Assembly: GCA_023487645.1 (NCBI GenBank)
Contig: JAMDBX010000024.1
Coordinates: forward strand, 1-8,471
DNA: 8,471 bases
Direction: 5' to 3'
DNA from: Patescibacteria group bacterium
GTDB lineage: Bacteria; Patescibacteria; Microgenomatia; Daviesbacterales; UBA10151
Shown one piece after another: positions 1 through 5,644 of the stretch. Each line of letters starts with the position of its first letter. Within the stretch, counting starts at the first letter, position 1. Made by a program: the position numbers and the translations under genes. The notes below the pieces were generated by a model, which saw only the letters and a list, made by a program, of their open reading frames with translations, searched no databases and had not been told where the DNA came from.

Positions 1-48
1 TTTAGCATTAGCTATTGCCGTTTGCAAAGCTTTTGATAATGGTTGAGC
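1..48 (-). pseudogene. Inverted fragment of rplV (L22 central helix), probable chimeric end
   Basis: Read on the minus strand, these bases give a peptide ending PLSKALQTAIANAK. This matches the conserved central helix of ribosomal protein L22 (E. coli has KKVLESAIANAEHN at the equivalent place). It lies head-to-head with the L22 C-terminus that starts near base 46 on the + strand. In a normal rplV the helix is about 45 codons upstream of that C-terminus and on the same strand. The junction falls near a short complementary stretch (atggct on one strand, agccat on the other, 46-51), as expected for a fold-back chimera or a small inversion. An artefact is the likelier reading because the block is at the window edge. 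The match is by eye over about 14 residues. Confidence 0.6.
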
Positions 49-147
49 CATATAAAGATAGTTCTGAGTGATGAGGTGGAAGAAGTCAAAAGTAAAAGTA
101 AAAATTTAAAAAATAAAGACCAAATAAAAAAAGGAGAAAGTGCATAG
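46..147 (+). CDS. rplV: 50S ribosomal protein L22 (uL22), C-terminal tail only
   Basis: The frame reads SHIKIVLSDEVEEVKSK and then a Lys/Ser/Asn-rich tail to a TAG stop at 145-147. SHIKIVLSDE corresponds to the conserved L22 C-terminus (KRTSHITVVVSD in E. coli). The place directly before rpsC is the standard position of rplV. L22 binds 23S rRNA and lines the peptide exit tunnel. Only about the last 33 codons are present. The same frame is closed by TGA and TAA at 34-39, so the body of the gene is missing here and is replaced by an inverted piece (see 1-48). The basic tail of roughly 20 residues goes beyond the E. coli protein and resembles the N-terminal tail of S17 in this operon. Confidence 0.8.
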   Translation, partial: SHIKIVLSDEVEEVKSKSKNLKNKDQIKKGESA

Positions 148-162
148 AGAAATATACTCTAT
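144..162 (+). promoter_or_regulatory. Small hairpin between rplV stop and rpsC start
   Basis: A perfect 6-base inverted repeat, ATAGAG and CTCTAT, surrounds a 7-base loop (aaatata). The left arm includes the rplV stop codon. The best Shine-Dalgarno-like sequence (aaggag, 131-136) lies 38 bases from the rpsC ATG, which is too far unless the RNA between them folds. Folding this stem would shorten the distance to about 19 bases. The stem is AU-rich and short, so a role is only inferred. No U-tract follows, so it is not a terminator. Confidence 0.3.
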
Positions 163-174
163 ACTTTAATAATT

Positions 175-816
175 ATGGGACAAAAAATTAATCCGTTAGG
201 TTTTAGAATGGGTATTGCTACTTTTTGGCAGTCCCGTTGGTTTGCCGACAGTAAAAAATATCGGCAGCTTATTGCTGAAGATCTAATGATTAGAGAGGCG
301 CTGATGCGTAAATTACGTCCTGCAGGAGTAACTAAGGTAGAGGTGGAAAGGGCCAGTAATAAGGTTAAGGTTATTATTTTTGTAGCCCGGCCTGGTGTTT
401 TAATTGGCCGCGGGGGTACGGGATTAACTGAGTTGAAAAAGTTTTTAATGAAAGAGTTGAAACTAAAAAACGAAAGTGCTTTAGAGGTTGTACCGATGGA
501 TATTAAATCACCGGATTTGGCAGCTTATTTGGTTGCCCAAAATATTGCTGAGCAACTGATTAAAAGGCTTCCGGCACAGAGGGTGATGAACCAATCAATG
601 GAGCGGGTAATGCGAGCCGGAGCTAAAGGAGTAAGAATAGTATTATCGGGAAGAATTGGCGGAGCAGAGATTGCCCGACGCGAGTGGAAGGCATCTGGGA
701 CTATGCCCTTACACACTTTACGTCAGGATATTGATTTTGCTTCAGTTCCGGCTTTAACTAAGTCAGGTTATGTAGGAGTAAAAGTTTGGATTAATAAAGG
801 GGAGGTAGAGATTTAA
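175..816 (+). CDS. rpsC: 30S ribosomal protein S3 (uS3)
   Basis: S3 sits in the head of the small subunit at the mRNA entry channel and helps unwind mRNA. The 213-residue product starts with the family-typical MGQKINPLGFR, which fixes the ATG at 175. A KH RNA-binding domain covers about residues 38-110, with the GxxG loop as GRGG at 78-81 after VARPGVLI. The C-terminal S3 domain carries the conserved SGRIGGAEIARREW at 158-171. Length is normal to slightly short (E. coli 233) because the C-terminal tail is trimmed to VEI. The gene ends with TAA immediately followed by the rplP ATG. No ribosome binding site is seen at the normal distance, since the nearest aaggag is inside rplV. The family assignment is certain. 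Confidence 0.98.
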   Translation: MGQKINPLGFRMGIATFWQSRWFADSKKYRQLIAEDLMIREALMRKLRPAGVTKVEVERASNKVKVIIFVARPGVLIGRGGTGLTELKKFLMKELKLKNESALEVVPMDIKSPDLAAYLVAQNIAEQLIKRLPAQRVMNQSMERVMRAGAKGVRIVLSGRIGGAEIARREWKASGTMPLHTLRQDIDFASVPALTKSGYVGVKVWINKGEVEI

Positions 817-1233
817 ATGGCACTATTGGTCCCTAAAAGGGCAAAATATCGAAAAACTTTTCGGGGTAAAAGAGGTGGGTCAGCTACCCGGGGTAATGCC
901 TTGGCCTTTGGTAATTTTGCTATCAAATCTGCCGAGCGGGGATGGATTTCTTCCCGTCAAATCGAGGCTGCAAGAAGAGCTGTTACCCACTTTACTTCGC
1001 GGGGAGGGCGGCTTTGGATTAGGATTTTTCCGGATAAGCCGGTTACTAAACATCCGGCTGAATCGCGGATGGGATCGGGTAAGGGAGATGTTGTGGGATA
1101 TGTAGCTGTAGTAAAGCCCGGAAGTATTATTTTTGAAATGGGAGCCGTACCTCAAAATACAGCAAAAGAAGCATTGAGGTTAGCCTCTCATAAGTTACCG
1201 ATTAAAACAATATTTATTTCTAAGGAGAGCTAA
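817..1233 (+). CDS. rplP: 50S ribosomal protein L16 (uL16)
   Basis: L16 binds 23S rRNA near the A site and is needed for tRNA accommodation and late large-subunit assembly. The 138-residue product has the full family pattern: [16 protein letters not shown] at 6-21, [16 protein letters not shown] at 40-55, WIRIFPDKP at 67-75 and RMGSGKG at 84-90, ending in KLPIKTIFI. Arg84 is equivalent to the E. coli Arg81 that is hydroxylated by YcfD; whether this host modifies it cannot be seen. A strong Shine-Dalgarno sequence (aggggaggt, 798-806) inside the end of rpsC is 10 bases before the ATG. The start directly abuts the rpsC stop, which suggests translational coupling. Confidence 0.98.
   Translation: MALLVPKRAKYRKTFRGKRGGSATRGNALAFGNFAIKSAERGWISSRQIEAARRAVTHFTSRGGRLWIRIFPDKPVTKHPAESRMGSGKGDVVGYVAVVKPGSIIFEMGAVPQNTAKEALRLASHKLPIKTIFISKES
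1222..1227 (+). promoter_or_regulatory. Ribosome binding site pointing to an upstream rpmC start
   Basis: AAGGAG lies 5 bases before an ATG at 1233 and 8 bases before an ATG at 1236, both ideal distances. It is 24 bases from the TTG at 1252 where the open L29 frame could begin. Both ATGs share a frame that stops at TGA 1248-1250, after the A run. The site therefore argues that rpmC translation starts at 1233 or 1236 and that the frame is broken in between. Confidence 0.6.
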
Positions 1234-1238
1234 TGATG

Positions 1239-1247
1239 AAAAAAAAA
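1239..1247 (+). other. Run of nine A at the rpmC start, probable one-base frameshift
   Basis: ATG at 1236 is followed by nine A and then TGA, giving only MKKK and a stop. With eight A the same ATG would read [15 protein letters not shown] and run straight into the L29 frame. Upstream of TTG 1252, the L29 frame itself is closed by TGA at 1237-1239 and holds no ATG or GTG. Runs of nine A are prone to sequencing and assembly errors, and also to slippage by RNA polymerase in living cells. Confidence 0.6.
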
Positions 1248-1251
1248 TGAC

Positions 1252-1476
1252 TTGGCCGAAATTAAAAAAATAGACATTAAATCACTAAAAGATAGGGCAA
1301 AGAAGGTTCAATCTGAAATCTTAAGCTTGACTCTGGATAAAAGTATGAGTAAATTATCCAATCTAAGGGTGATTAAATCAAAAAGGAGAGATTTAGCGCA
1401 GATGTTAACAGTATTAAAACAAAAACAATTATTAGAAGTATTGGAAAAACCTAAGGAGGTAAAAGAAAATGCCTAA
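1252..1476 (+). CDS. rpmC: 50S ribosomal protein L29 (uL29), start region doubtful
   Basis: L29 is a small helical-hairpin protein near the peptide exit tunnel, close to where SRP and trigger factor dock. The readable part is 74 residues. The second-helix signature [20 protein letters not shown] (about residues 37-56) is typical of the family, as is the place between rplP and rpsQ. The only start codon in the open frame is TTG 1252, which has no ribosome binding site at a proper distance. A good one (1222-1227) serves ATG 1233/1236, and those become continuous with this frame if one A is removed from the run at 1239-1247. The true N-terminus is therefore probably MKKND or MMKKND before LAEIKK. 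The gene overlaps rpsQ by 8 bases. Confidence 0.88.
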   Translation: MAEIKKIDIKSLKDRAKKVQSEILSLTLDKSMSKLSNLRVIKSKRRDLAQMLTVLKQKQLLEVLEKPKEVKENA

Positions 1477-1969
1477 AGAAAAATCAAAAATCAAAAATCA
1501 AAAATCAAAAATTCAAGTTAAAAGTGAAAAAGTGGAGAATAAGCTTAAATCCCGCCAGGTTACCCGGGGCAGGGTTGTTTCGGCCAAATTGCCAAAAACG
1601 GTAGCTGTCTTGGTAGAAACGACCAAAAGGCACCCGTTGTATGGCAAATCATTTAAAAGAAGTAAGAAATATTTAGCTCATGACGAGTTGGGGGTAGTAG
1701 AGGGGGATTTGGTGGAAATTGTCCAGGTCAGGCCGATTTCTAAAAATAAGCATTTTGCTGTGTCAAGGGTCTTTGGTCGGGATATTGAGGCGATTGTGTC
1801 ACAACAATTGAAAAAGGAGGCAGCTGAGAAAATTGCCGAAGCCGTGCCTACCGGCAGGCAGGTAATGCCAGAGGAAAAGGAAGAACCAATTGATGAGAAT
1901 CAAGAAGTAAGCCCAAAAGAAAAGATTTCAAAAAAGGTTACTAAGAAAAGCAAGAAAGGCGGCAAATAA
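1469..1969 (+). CDS. rpsQ: 30S ribosomal protein S17 (uS17) with long disordered tails
   Basis: S17 is a primary 16S rRNA binding protein of the small subunit body. The OB-fold core is at about residues 28-108: [22 protein letters not shown], then [20 protein letters not shown] at 54-73, [23 protein letters not shown] at 79-101. The product has 166 residues against about 84 in E. coli. The extra length is a Lys/Ser/Gln N-terminal tail (about 1-27) and a charged C-terminal tail (about 112-166, acidic then Lys-rich). The N-tail is encoded by a heptamer tandem repeat (1479-1513) and the C-tail contains VPTGRQV encoded by a GC-rich palindrome (1845-1860). The ATG overlaps the end of rpmC; a starting Met near residue 28 is absent, so the long N-tail is kept. 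The core identity is certain, while the role of the tails is unknown. Confidence 0.95.
   Translation: MPKEKSKIKNQKSKIQVKSEKVENKLKSRQVTRGRVVSAKLPKTVAVLVETTKRHPLYGKSFKRSKKYLAHDELGVVEGDLVEIVQVRPISKNKHFAVSRVFGRDIEAIVSQQLKKEAAEKIAEAVPTGRQVMPEEKEEPIDENQEVSPKEKISKKVTKKSKKGGK
1479..1513 (+). repeat. Tandem heptamer repeat (AAAAATC)4 plus a variant unit
   Basis: Four exact copies of AAAAATC run from 1479 to 1506, followed by a fifth unit ending in T instead of C (1507-1513). Since 7 is not a multiple of 3, three units make a 7-residue protein period, seen as KSKIKNQ followed by KSKI. The repeat lies within the coding start of rpsQ. Changes in copy number by one or two units would break the frame; changes by three would not. 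Confidence 0.85.
1845..1860 (+). repeat. GC-rich near-palindrome inside rpsQ
   Basis: TGCCTACCGGCAGGCA is an inverted repeat with one mismatched pair (A against C next to the central CCGG). It stands out from the AT-rich purine-rich coding sequence around it. It is translated in frame as part of VPTGRQV (S17 residues 126-132), in a disordered tail outside the fold. It looks like a short interspersed palindrome that landed where protein structure does not matter. Only one copy is seen in this window, so repetition in the genome is an inference. Confidence 0.5.
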
Positions 1970-1971
1970 AT

Positions 1972-2340
1972 ATGGTACAGCATCGAACAATGTTAAAGGT
2001 TGCCGATAATAGCGGAGCTAAACTTTTACAGGTGATCCAACCTCTGGGTGGTTCGGGTAAACGCAAAGCAACCTTAGGACAGGTTGTGGTAGCCGTGGTC
2101 AAGGGAGCCACTCCAAACGGCCAGGTAAAAGATGCGGAAATTGTCCGGGTGGTTTTAGTCCGGACTCGAAAAGAGATTAGGAGGGCGGATGGTTCTTATA
2201 TTAAGTTCGATGAGAATGCAGGTGTAATTATTGATAAAGATGGAAACTTGCGCAGTACAAGGGTTTTTGGTCCAATTGCCCGAGAGGTGAGAGATCGGGG
2301 TTTTACGAAAATTGCCTCACTGGCACCGGAGGTATGGTAA
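1972..2340 (+). CDS. rplN: 50S ribosomal protein L14 (uL14)
   Basis: L14 forms an intersubunit bridge with 16S rRNA and is the docking site of the silencing factor RsfS. At 122 residues it has exactly the usual family length. Recognisable parts are [11 protein letters not shown] at 7-17, a basic loop GGSGKRKA at 26-33, and the family signature from about 60 to 88 ([17 protein letters not shown] onward to NAGVII). It ends with [24 protein letters not shown], where most relatives end in VL. It follows rpsQ after two bases, and the rplX ATG begins four bases after its stop. Confidence 0.98.
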   Translation: MVQHRTMLKVADNSGAKLLQVIQPLGGSGKRKATLGQVVVAVVKGATPNGQVKDAEIVRVVLVRTRKEIRRADGSYIKFDENAGVIIDKDGNLRSTRVFGPIAREVRDRGFTKIASLAPEVW

Positions 2341-2344
2341 AAGT

Positions 2345-2650
2345 ATGAAAATTCATAAAGACGATACAGTAAAAATATTGTTAGGAAAAGACCTGGGGAA
2401 AACCGGTAAAGTGCTGCGTGTTTTAGGCAAAGAGAATAAAGTTTTGGTTGAAGGAATAAATACTTATAAAAGGCATGGACGCAAAACCGCACGTTCAGAG
2501 GCAGGAATTTTTGAAATTACCAAACCGGTTAATATCAGCAATGTGGCATTGATTTGTCCAAATTGCAAAGAGGCGACAAGAATTGGTTTTAAAATCGACG
2601 GCAAATCAAAAAGCAGGTTTTGTAAAAAATGTAAGGAGGTAATCAAATAA
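2345..2650 (+). CDS. rplX: 50S ribosomal protein L24 (uL24) with zinc-ribbon-like cysteines
   Basis: L24 is an assembly-initiator protein of the large subunit, binding the 5' part of 23S rRNA near the exit tunnel. The start is set at ATG 2345 (MKIHKDDTVKIL, 101 residues), because ggaggt at 2328-2333 is 11 bases upstream and a start at 2312 would overlap rplN and add a non-homologous [11 protein letters not shown]. The KOW motif covers about residues 4-31 (DTVKILLGKDLGKTGKVLRV). Two CxxC pairs (C71/C74 and C93/C96) flank KEATRIGFKIDGKSKSRF, a zinc-ribbon-like arrangement seen in many but not all bacterial L24 proteins; metal binding is inferred. Confidence 0.96.
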   Translation: MKIHKDDTVKILLGKDLGKTGKVLRVLGKENKVLVEGINTYKRHGRKTARSEAGIFEITKPVNISNVALICPNCKEATRIGFKIDGKSKSRFCKKCKEVIK

Positions 2651-2656
2651 CCAACT

Positions 2657-3193
2657 ATGCCAAGGCTAAAAGATAAATACCAGAAAGAGGTGCTACCTAA
2701 ATTAAAAGAGGAATTTGGTATCAAAAATATTTTGTCTGCACCTAAAATAGAAAAAGTAGTGATAAATGTGGGTATGGGAGATGCCAAAGAAAACCAGGCG
2801 GAATTTGAAAAAGTTTTGGGTAATCTAACAGCGCTTGGCGGACAAAAGCCGGTAGTAACACGGGCAAAAAAATCGATTTCGGGATTTAAACTTGTCCAAG
2901 GACAACCGGTAGGACTTGCTGTTACCCTGCGAGGTGATAGAATGTATGAGTTTTTAGACAAATTGGTAACAATTGTCTTTCCTAAAGTAAGGGATTTTCG
3001 GGGAATAGCGCCATCTTTTGATAGCCAGGGAAATTTAACCATTGGACTTAAAGAACAGGCAATTTTTCCTGAAGTTAGCTTTCAGGCGGGTGGTAAAGTT
3101 AGGGGTTTAGAAATTTCGGTGGTGACCAGCGCCAAAACTAAAGAAGAGGGCAGAAGGTTGCTGGAACTTTTAGGTATGCCCTTTAAACATTAA
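2657..3193 (+). CDS. rplE: 50S ribosomal protein L5 (uL5)
   Basis: L5 binds 5S rRNA and the P-site tRNA in the central protuberance. The product has 178 residues, the normal length. Conserved blocks are [15 protein letters not shown] at 29-43, [17 protein letters not shown] at 63-79, [14 protein letters not shown] at 91-104 and the C-terminal [20 protein letters not shown] at 137-156, ending GMPFKH. The ATG is preceded by aaggaggt (2633-2640) inside the end of rplX. Six bases separate it from the rplX stop and five bases separate its own stop from rpsN. Confidence 0.98.
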   Translation: MPRLKDKYQKEVLPKLKEEFGIKNILSAPKIEKVVINVGMGDAKENQAEFEKVLGNLTALGGQKPVVTRAKKSISGFKLVQGQPVGLAVTLRGDRMYEFLDKLVTIVFPKVRDFRGIAPSFDSQGNLTIGLKEQAIFPEVSFQAGGKVRGLEISVVTSAKTKEEGRRLLELLGMPFKH

Positions 3194-3198
3194 TAAAC

Positions 3199-3378
3199 AT
3201 GGCTAAAACAAGTAATATCGTTAAAAAGAAAGAGAAATTTAAAGTAAGATACCATGCGCGGTGTATGCGCTGCGGCAGGTCACGCTTTGTTTTTCAAAAG
3301 TTTGGCTTATGCAGGTTGTGTTTTAGGGAATTAGCTTATCTTGGACAATTGCCAGGGGTGAAAAAATCCAGCTGGTAA
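3199..3378 (+). CDS. rpsN: 30S ribosomal protein S14, zinc-binding type (uS14)
   Basis: A 59-residue protein ([20 protein letters not shown] at the start, VKKSSW at the end). S14 is in the 30S head close to the decoding site and helps assemble S3 and S10. C22-x2-C25 (RCMRCGR) and C38-x2-C41 (LCRLCFREL) form the zinc site of the short type-Z class, which is about 61 residues; the longer zinc-free class is about 100. The position between rplE and rpsH is standard. No ribosome binding site is visible, so translation probably depends on coupling to rplE, whose stop is five bases upstream. The TAA at 3376-3378 is followed by 12 bases before rpsH. Confidence 0.97.
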   Translation: MAKTSNIVKKKEKFKVRYHARCMRCGRSRFVFQKFGLCRLCFRELAYLGQLPGVKKSSW

Positions 3379-3390
3379 GAAAGGAAAAAT

Positions 3391-3765
3391 ATGGATAAAG
3401 TTGCAGATTTATTAATTAGAATTAAAAACGGTTATATGGCCTCCCGCAAAGAGGTGACTGTCTCCTACTCAAAATTGTCAGTGGCAATTTGTAATTTGTT
3501 GGAAAAAGAAGGTTACATTCAGGGTTGTGAAGCTCTAGGCCGGGAGATTAAAGTTACCTTAAAATATGACAACAAACAGCCGGCTTTAACCGATGTTAAA
3601 CGGGTTTCCAAACCAGGGCGCCGCGTCTACCAGGGTAAAAAGATGCTGCCGCGGGTTTTGGGTGGTTTGGGTGTGGCAATCATCTCTACCCCCAAAGGGG
3701 TGATGACTGATAAACAAGCGCGAAAGGAGGGAGTAGGCGGAGAGATCATGGCCTACGTTTGGTAA
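3391..3765 (+). CDS. rpsH: 30S ribosomal protein S8 (uS8)
   Basis: S8 binds the central domain of 16S rRNA; in E. coli it also represses the spc operon by binding its mRNA near rplE. The 124-residue product has the N-terminal helix VADLLIRIKNGYMASRKEV and the C-terminal block GGLGVAIISTPKGVMTDKQARKEGVGGEIMAYVW split at about 91-124. It is a few residues shorter at the N-terminus than the usual MxMxDPIADMLTRIRN form; no earlier start exists because the rpsN stop is in the same frame 15 bases upstream. aaagga at 3380-3385 supports the ATG. One base separates its stop from rplF. Confidence 0.98.
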   Translation: MDKVADLLIRIKNGYMASRKEVTVSYSKLSVAICNLLEKEGYIQGCEALGREIKVTLKYDNKQPALTDVKRVSKPGRRVYQGKKMLPRVLGGLGVAIISTPKGVMTDKQARKEGVGGEIMAYVW

Positions 3766-3766
3766 A

Positions 3767-4315
3767 ATGTCGCGAATCGGTAATACCCCCATCCAAATAC
3801 CCTCTTCGGTGAATGTTTCAGTTGATGGCCAGGAAGTGTTGGTCAAAGGCCCCTTAGGGGAGTTATCTTTAAGTCTTCGTCCTGAGGTCAAAGTTGAGGT
3901 TGCAGATCAGCAGGTGGTTGTCCGCTTGAAAAAAGGTGACAGCAGCGCTAAAGCTTTTCATGGACTGACCAGGTCTTTAATTGCCAATATGGTGACCGGC
4001 GTGGAAAAAGGTTGGCAAAAAAAATTAGAATTAGTCGGGGTGGGTTTTCGGGCCCAGGCTTCGGGTGAAAAGCTAACCTTGGCAGTGGGATATTCTCATC
4101 CGGTAGAAATTACCGCTCCCGAAGGTATTAAGTTAAGCGCCGAGGATAATACCAAGATTACCGTTTCCGGAATTGATAAAATTTTAGTCGGACAGGTAGC
4201 TGCCAGGATAAGGAGTGTCCGGCCACCTGAACCTTATAAAGGTAAAGGAATACGCTATGCAGGCGAATATGTTAGGAGAAAGGCCGGCAAAGCAGGTAAG
4301 GTGGGGGCAAAATAA
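3767..4315 (+). CDS. rplF: 50S ribosomal protein L6 (uL6)
   Basis: L6 binds 23S rRNA near the sarcin-ricin loop and the factor-binding region. The 182-residue product starts MSRIGNTPIQIP, as expected. It contains the two duplicated alpha/beta domains (about 1-82 and 83-176). The first ends with HGLTRSLIANMVTGV at 65-79, and the second begins KKLELVGVGFRAQ. The C-terminal signature PEPYKGKGIRYAGEYVRRKAG is at 154-174 and is followed by a short basic tail. There is no ribosome binding site at a proper distance. The ATG is one base after the rpsH stop, so reinitiation is likely. Confidence 0.98.
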   Translation: MSRIGNTPIQIPSSVNVSVDGQEVLVKGPLGELSLSLRPEVKVEVADQQVVVRLKKGDSSAKAFHGLTRSLIANMVTGVEKGWQKKLELVGVGFRAQASGEKLTLAVGYSHPVEITAPEGIKLSAEDNTKITVSGIDKILVGQVAARIRSVRPPEPYKGKGIRYAGEYVRRKAGKAGKVGAK

Positions 4316-4318
4316 TCT

Positions 4319-4660
4319 ATGAACAGTTTTTTAAAACGCAAAAAAAGACATTTAAGAGTGAGGAAACATCTTATCGGGTTAACCCAGCGTCCCCGGCTGG
4401 CTGTTTTCCGCTCGAATATGTACATTTACGCCCAAATTATTGATGATATAAAGGGTAGAACACTAACAGCTGAATCTGATGTAAAATTAAATAAGAAAGT
4501 ATCCAAAAGTGACCGAGCTTATGAGGTTGGGAAAAATTTGGCCGAGAAAGCCAAAGCATTGGGAATCAAGCAGGTGGTTTTTGATCGGGGAGGATTCCTC
4601 TACCATGGAAGAGTAGAAAAATTAGCTCAAGGAGCCAGAGAAGGAGGGTTAGAGTTTTAG
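4319..4660 (+). CDS. rplR: 50S ribosomal protein L18 (uL18)
   Basis: L18 binds 5S rRNA and, together with L5, anchors it in the central protuberance. The 113-residue product has the basic N-terminal arm ([14 protein letters not shown], residues 5-18), the core strand block [20 protein letters not shown] at 24-43 and the C-terminal [20 protein letters not shown] at 86-105, ending REGGLEF. Length is normal for the family (E. coli 117). It starts three bases after rplF, preceded by a G-rich stretch (ggtggggg). One base separates its TAG from the rpsE ATG. Confidence 0.98.
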   Translation: MNSFLKRKKRHLRVRKHLIGLTQRPRLAVFRSNMYIYAQIIDDIKGRTLTAESDVKLNKKVSKSDRAYEVGKNLAEKAKALGIKQVVFDRGGFLYHGRVEKLAQGAREGGLEF

Positions 4661-4661
4661 T

Positions 4662-5189
4662 ATGAATACAGATAATACGCAATCTGAATATTTAGAAAAA
4701 GTTGTCCAGGTCAACCGTGTTTCTAAAAAGACCAAAGGGGGAGATAAAAGATCTCTTTCGGTTATTGTCGTCGCGGGTAATCGTCGGGGCAAGGTTGGTG
4801 TAGGCTTGGGTAAGGCGGCGGATGTACAATCGGCAGTAAGAAAGGCTTCTACTTATGCCAAAAGACATTTAATTGATGTCCCCTTAGTAGATAATAGGAC
4901 TATCCCCCATCCGATTACTATTAAAAGAGGGGCTGCCAGGGTTTTGCTTAAACCGGCACCTGCAGGAACAGGTATCATTGCAGGTGGTGCTGTTCGGGTA
5001 GTGGTTGAGGCAGCTGGAATTTCCGACATTGTTTCTAAGATTTTAGGTACTAACAACCGGGCATCAAATGTTTATGCAGCCTTAGAGGCCCTGAAACATT
5101 TAAAACAAAGGCGGGTTGTAGAAGTTACATCAAAAATGCAACCGAAAGTTGAGGAACAAAAGAAGGGAAAGGAGAGAAGTAAAAAGTAA
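4662..5189 (+). CDS. rpsE: 30S ribosomal protein S5 (uS5)
   Basis: S5 lies at the mRNA entry side of the small subunit and affects decoding accuracy. The 175-residue product has the N-terminal double-stranded RNA-binding-like domain (about 10-75), with RVSKKTKGGDKRSLSVIVVAG at 19-39 and GKVGVGLGKA at 43-52. The C-terminal domain contains PAPAGTGIIAGGAVRVVVEA at 99-118 and GTNNRASNVYAALEAL at 129-144. A Lys/Glu-rich tail of about 17 residues ends the protein. aaggaggg (4640-4647) before the ATG serves as ribosome binding site, 14 bases away. The next gene in most bacteria is rpmD, which is missing here. Confidence 0.98.
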   Translation: MNTDNTQSEYLEKVVQVNRVSKKTKGGDKRSLSVIVVAGNRRGKVGVGLGKAADVQSAVRKASTYAKRHLIDVPLVDNRTIPHPITIKRGAARVLLKPAPAGTGIIAGGAVRVVVEAAGISDIVSKILGTNNRASNVYAALEALKHLKQRRVVEVTSKMQPKVEEQKKGKERSKK

Positions 5190-5203
5190 AGCTTTTTTAA
5201 AAA

Positions 5204-5644
5204 ATGAGACTACATAACTTAATTACAGTAACAATCCATTCTAACAAAATAGTTGGTCGGGGTATCGGCTCCGGGAGGGGTAAAACTGCCGGACGGGGTA
5301 CAAAAGGCCAAAAAGCCCGAGGGAATGTTCCGGTAGGTTTTATCGGAGGAACTCTTCCTTTATATAAAAAATTACCTTTTCGCCGGGGATTGGGTAATTC
5401 TAAACGCAGTCCAAAGGCGTCGGCTGTTTATTTATCCAAGTTAAATGTTTTTGAAAAAGGGGCTGTGGTTGATTTAAATAGCTTAATTACCCATAAACTA
5501 GTTAAGGAATCAGATGTTAAAAAGTTTGGTGTGAAAGTGGTGGGTAACGGTGAACTGAAAAAAACTCTGACAGTCCAATTGCCAACGACTATTTCAGCCG
5601 CAAAAAAGATTGAAAAAGCAGGAGGAAAGGTGGTTCGTGTCTAA
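5204..5644 (+). CDS. rplO: 50S ribosomal protein L15 (uL15)
   Basis: L15 is a late-assembling large-subunit protein with a long N-terminal extension that penetrates 23S rRNA. The 146-residue product shows the Gly/Arg-rich arm [19 protein letters not shown] at 17-35, then [18 protein letters not shown] at 45-62. It closes with the globular domain ending [17 protein letters not shown]. The start ATG follows an A/T palindrome-like stretch (agcttttttaaaaa) with no ribosome binding site. The 14-base gap to rpsE leaves no space for rpmD. The last 8 bases overlap the preferred secY start. Confidence 0.97.
   Translation: MRLHNLITVTIHSNKIVGRGIGSGRGKTAGRGTKGQKARGNVPVGFIGGTLPLYKKLPFRRGLGNSKRSPKASAVYLSKLNVFEKGAVVDLNSLITHKLVKESDVKKFGVKVVGNGELKKTLTVQLPTTISAAKKIEKAGGKVVRV

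Noticed and set aside
153..165. Two TATACT hexamers before rpsC as -10 boxes
   Set aside because: No -35-like sequence at 16-18 bases upstream of either, and the gene is inside an operon.
875..1105. A + strand 76-codon frame inside rplP
   Set aside because: It is an out-of-frame shadow of the conserved L16 coding sequence with no family similarity.
2312..2344. ATG 2312 as rplX start
   Set aside because: It overlaps the conserved end of rplN and adds [11 protein letters not shown], unlike any L24 start; ATG 2345 has a ribosome binding site.
2196..3042. Long minus-strand open frames opposite rplX and rplE (up to 192 codons)
   Set aside because: They mirror strongly conserved ribosomal protein genes, have no recognisable domain and lie in an operon transcribed only on the + strand.
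5610..5636. TTG 5610 as secY start
   Set aside because: Adds nine residues not typical of SecY and lacks a ribosome binding site, whereas GTG 5637 has aggagg 11 bases upstream and gives the usual N-terminus.
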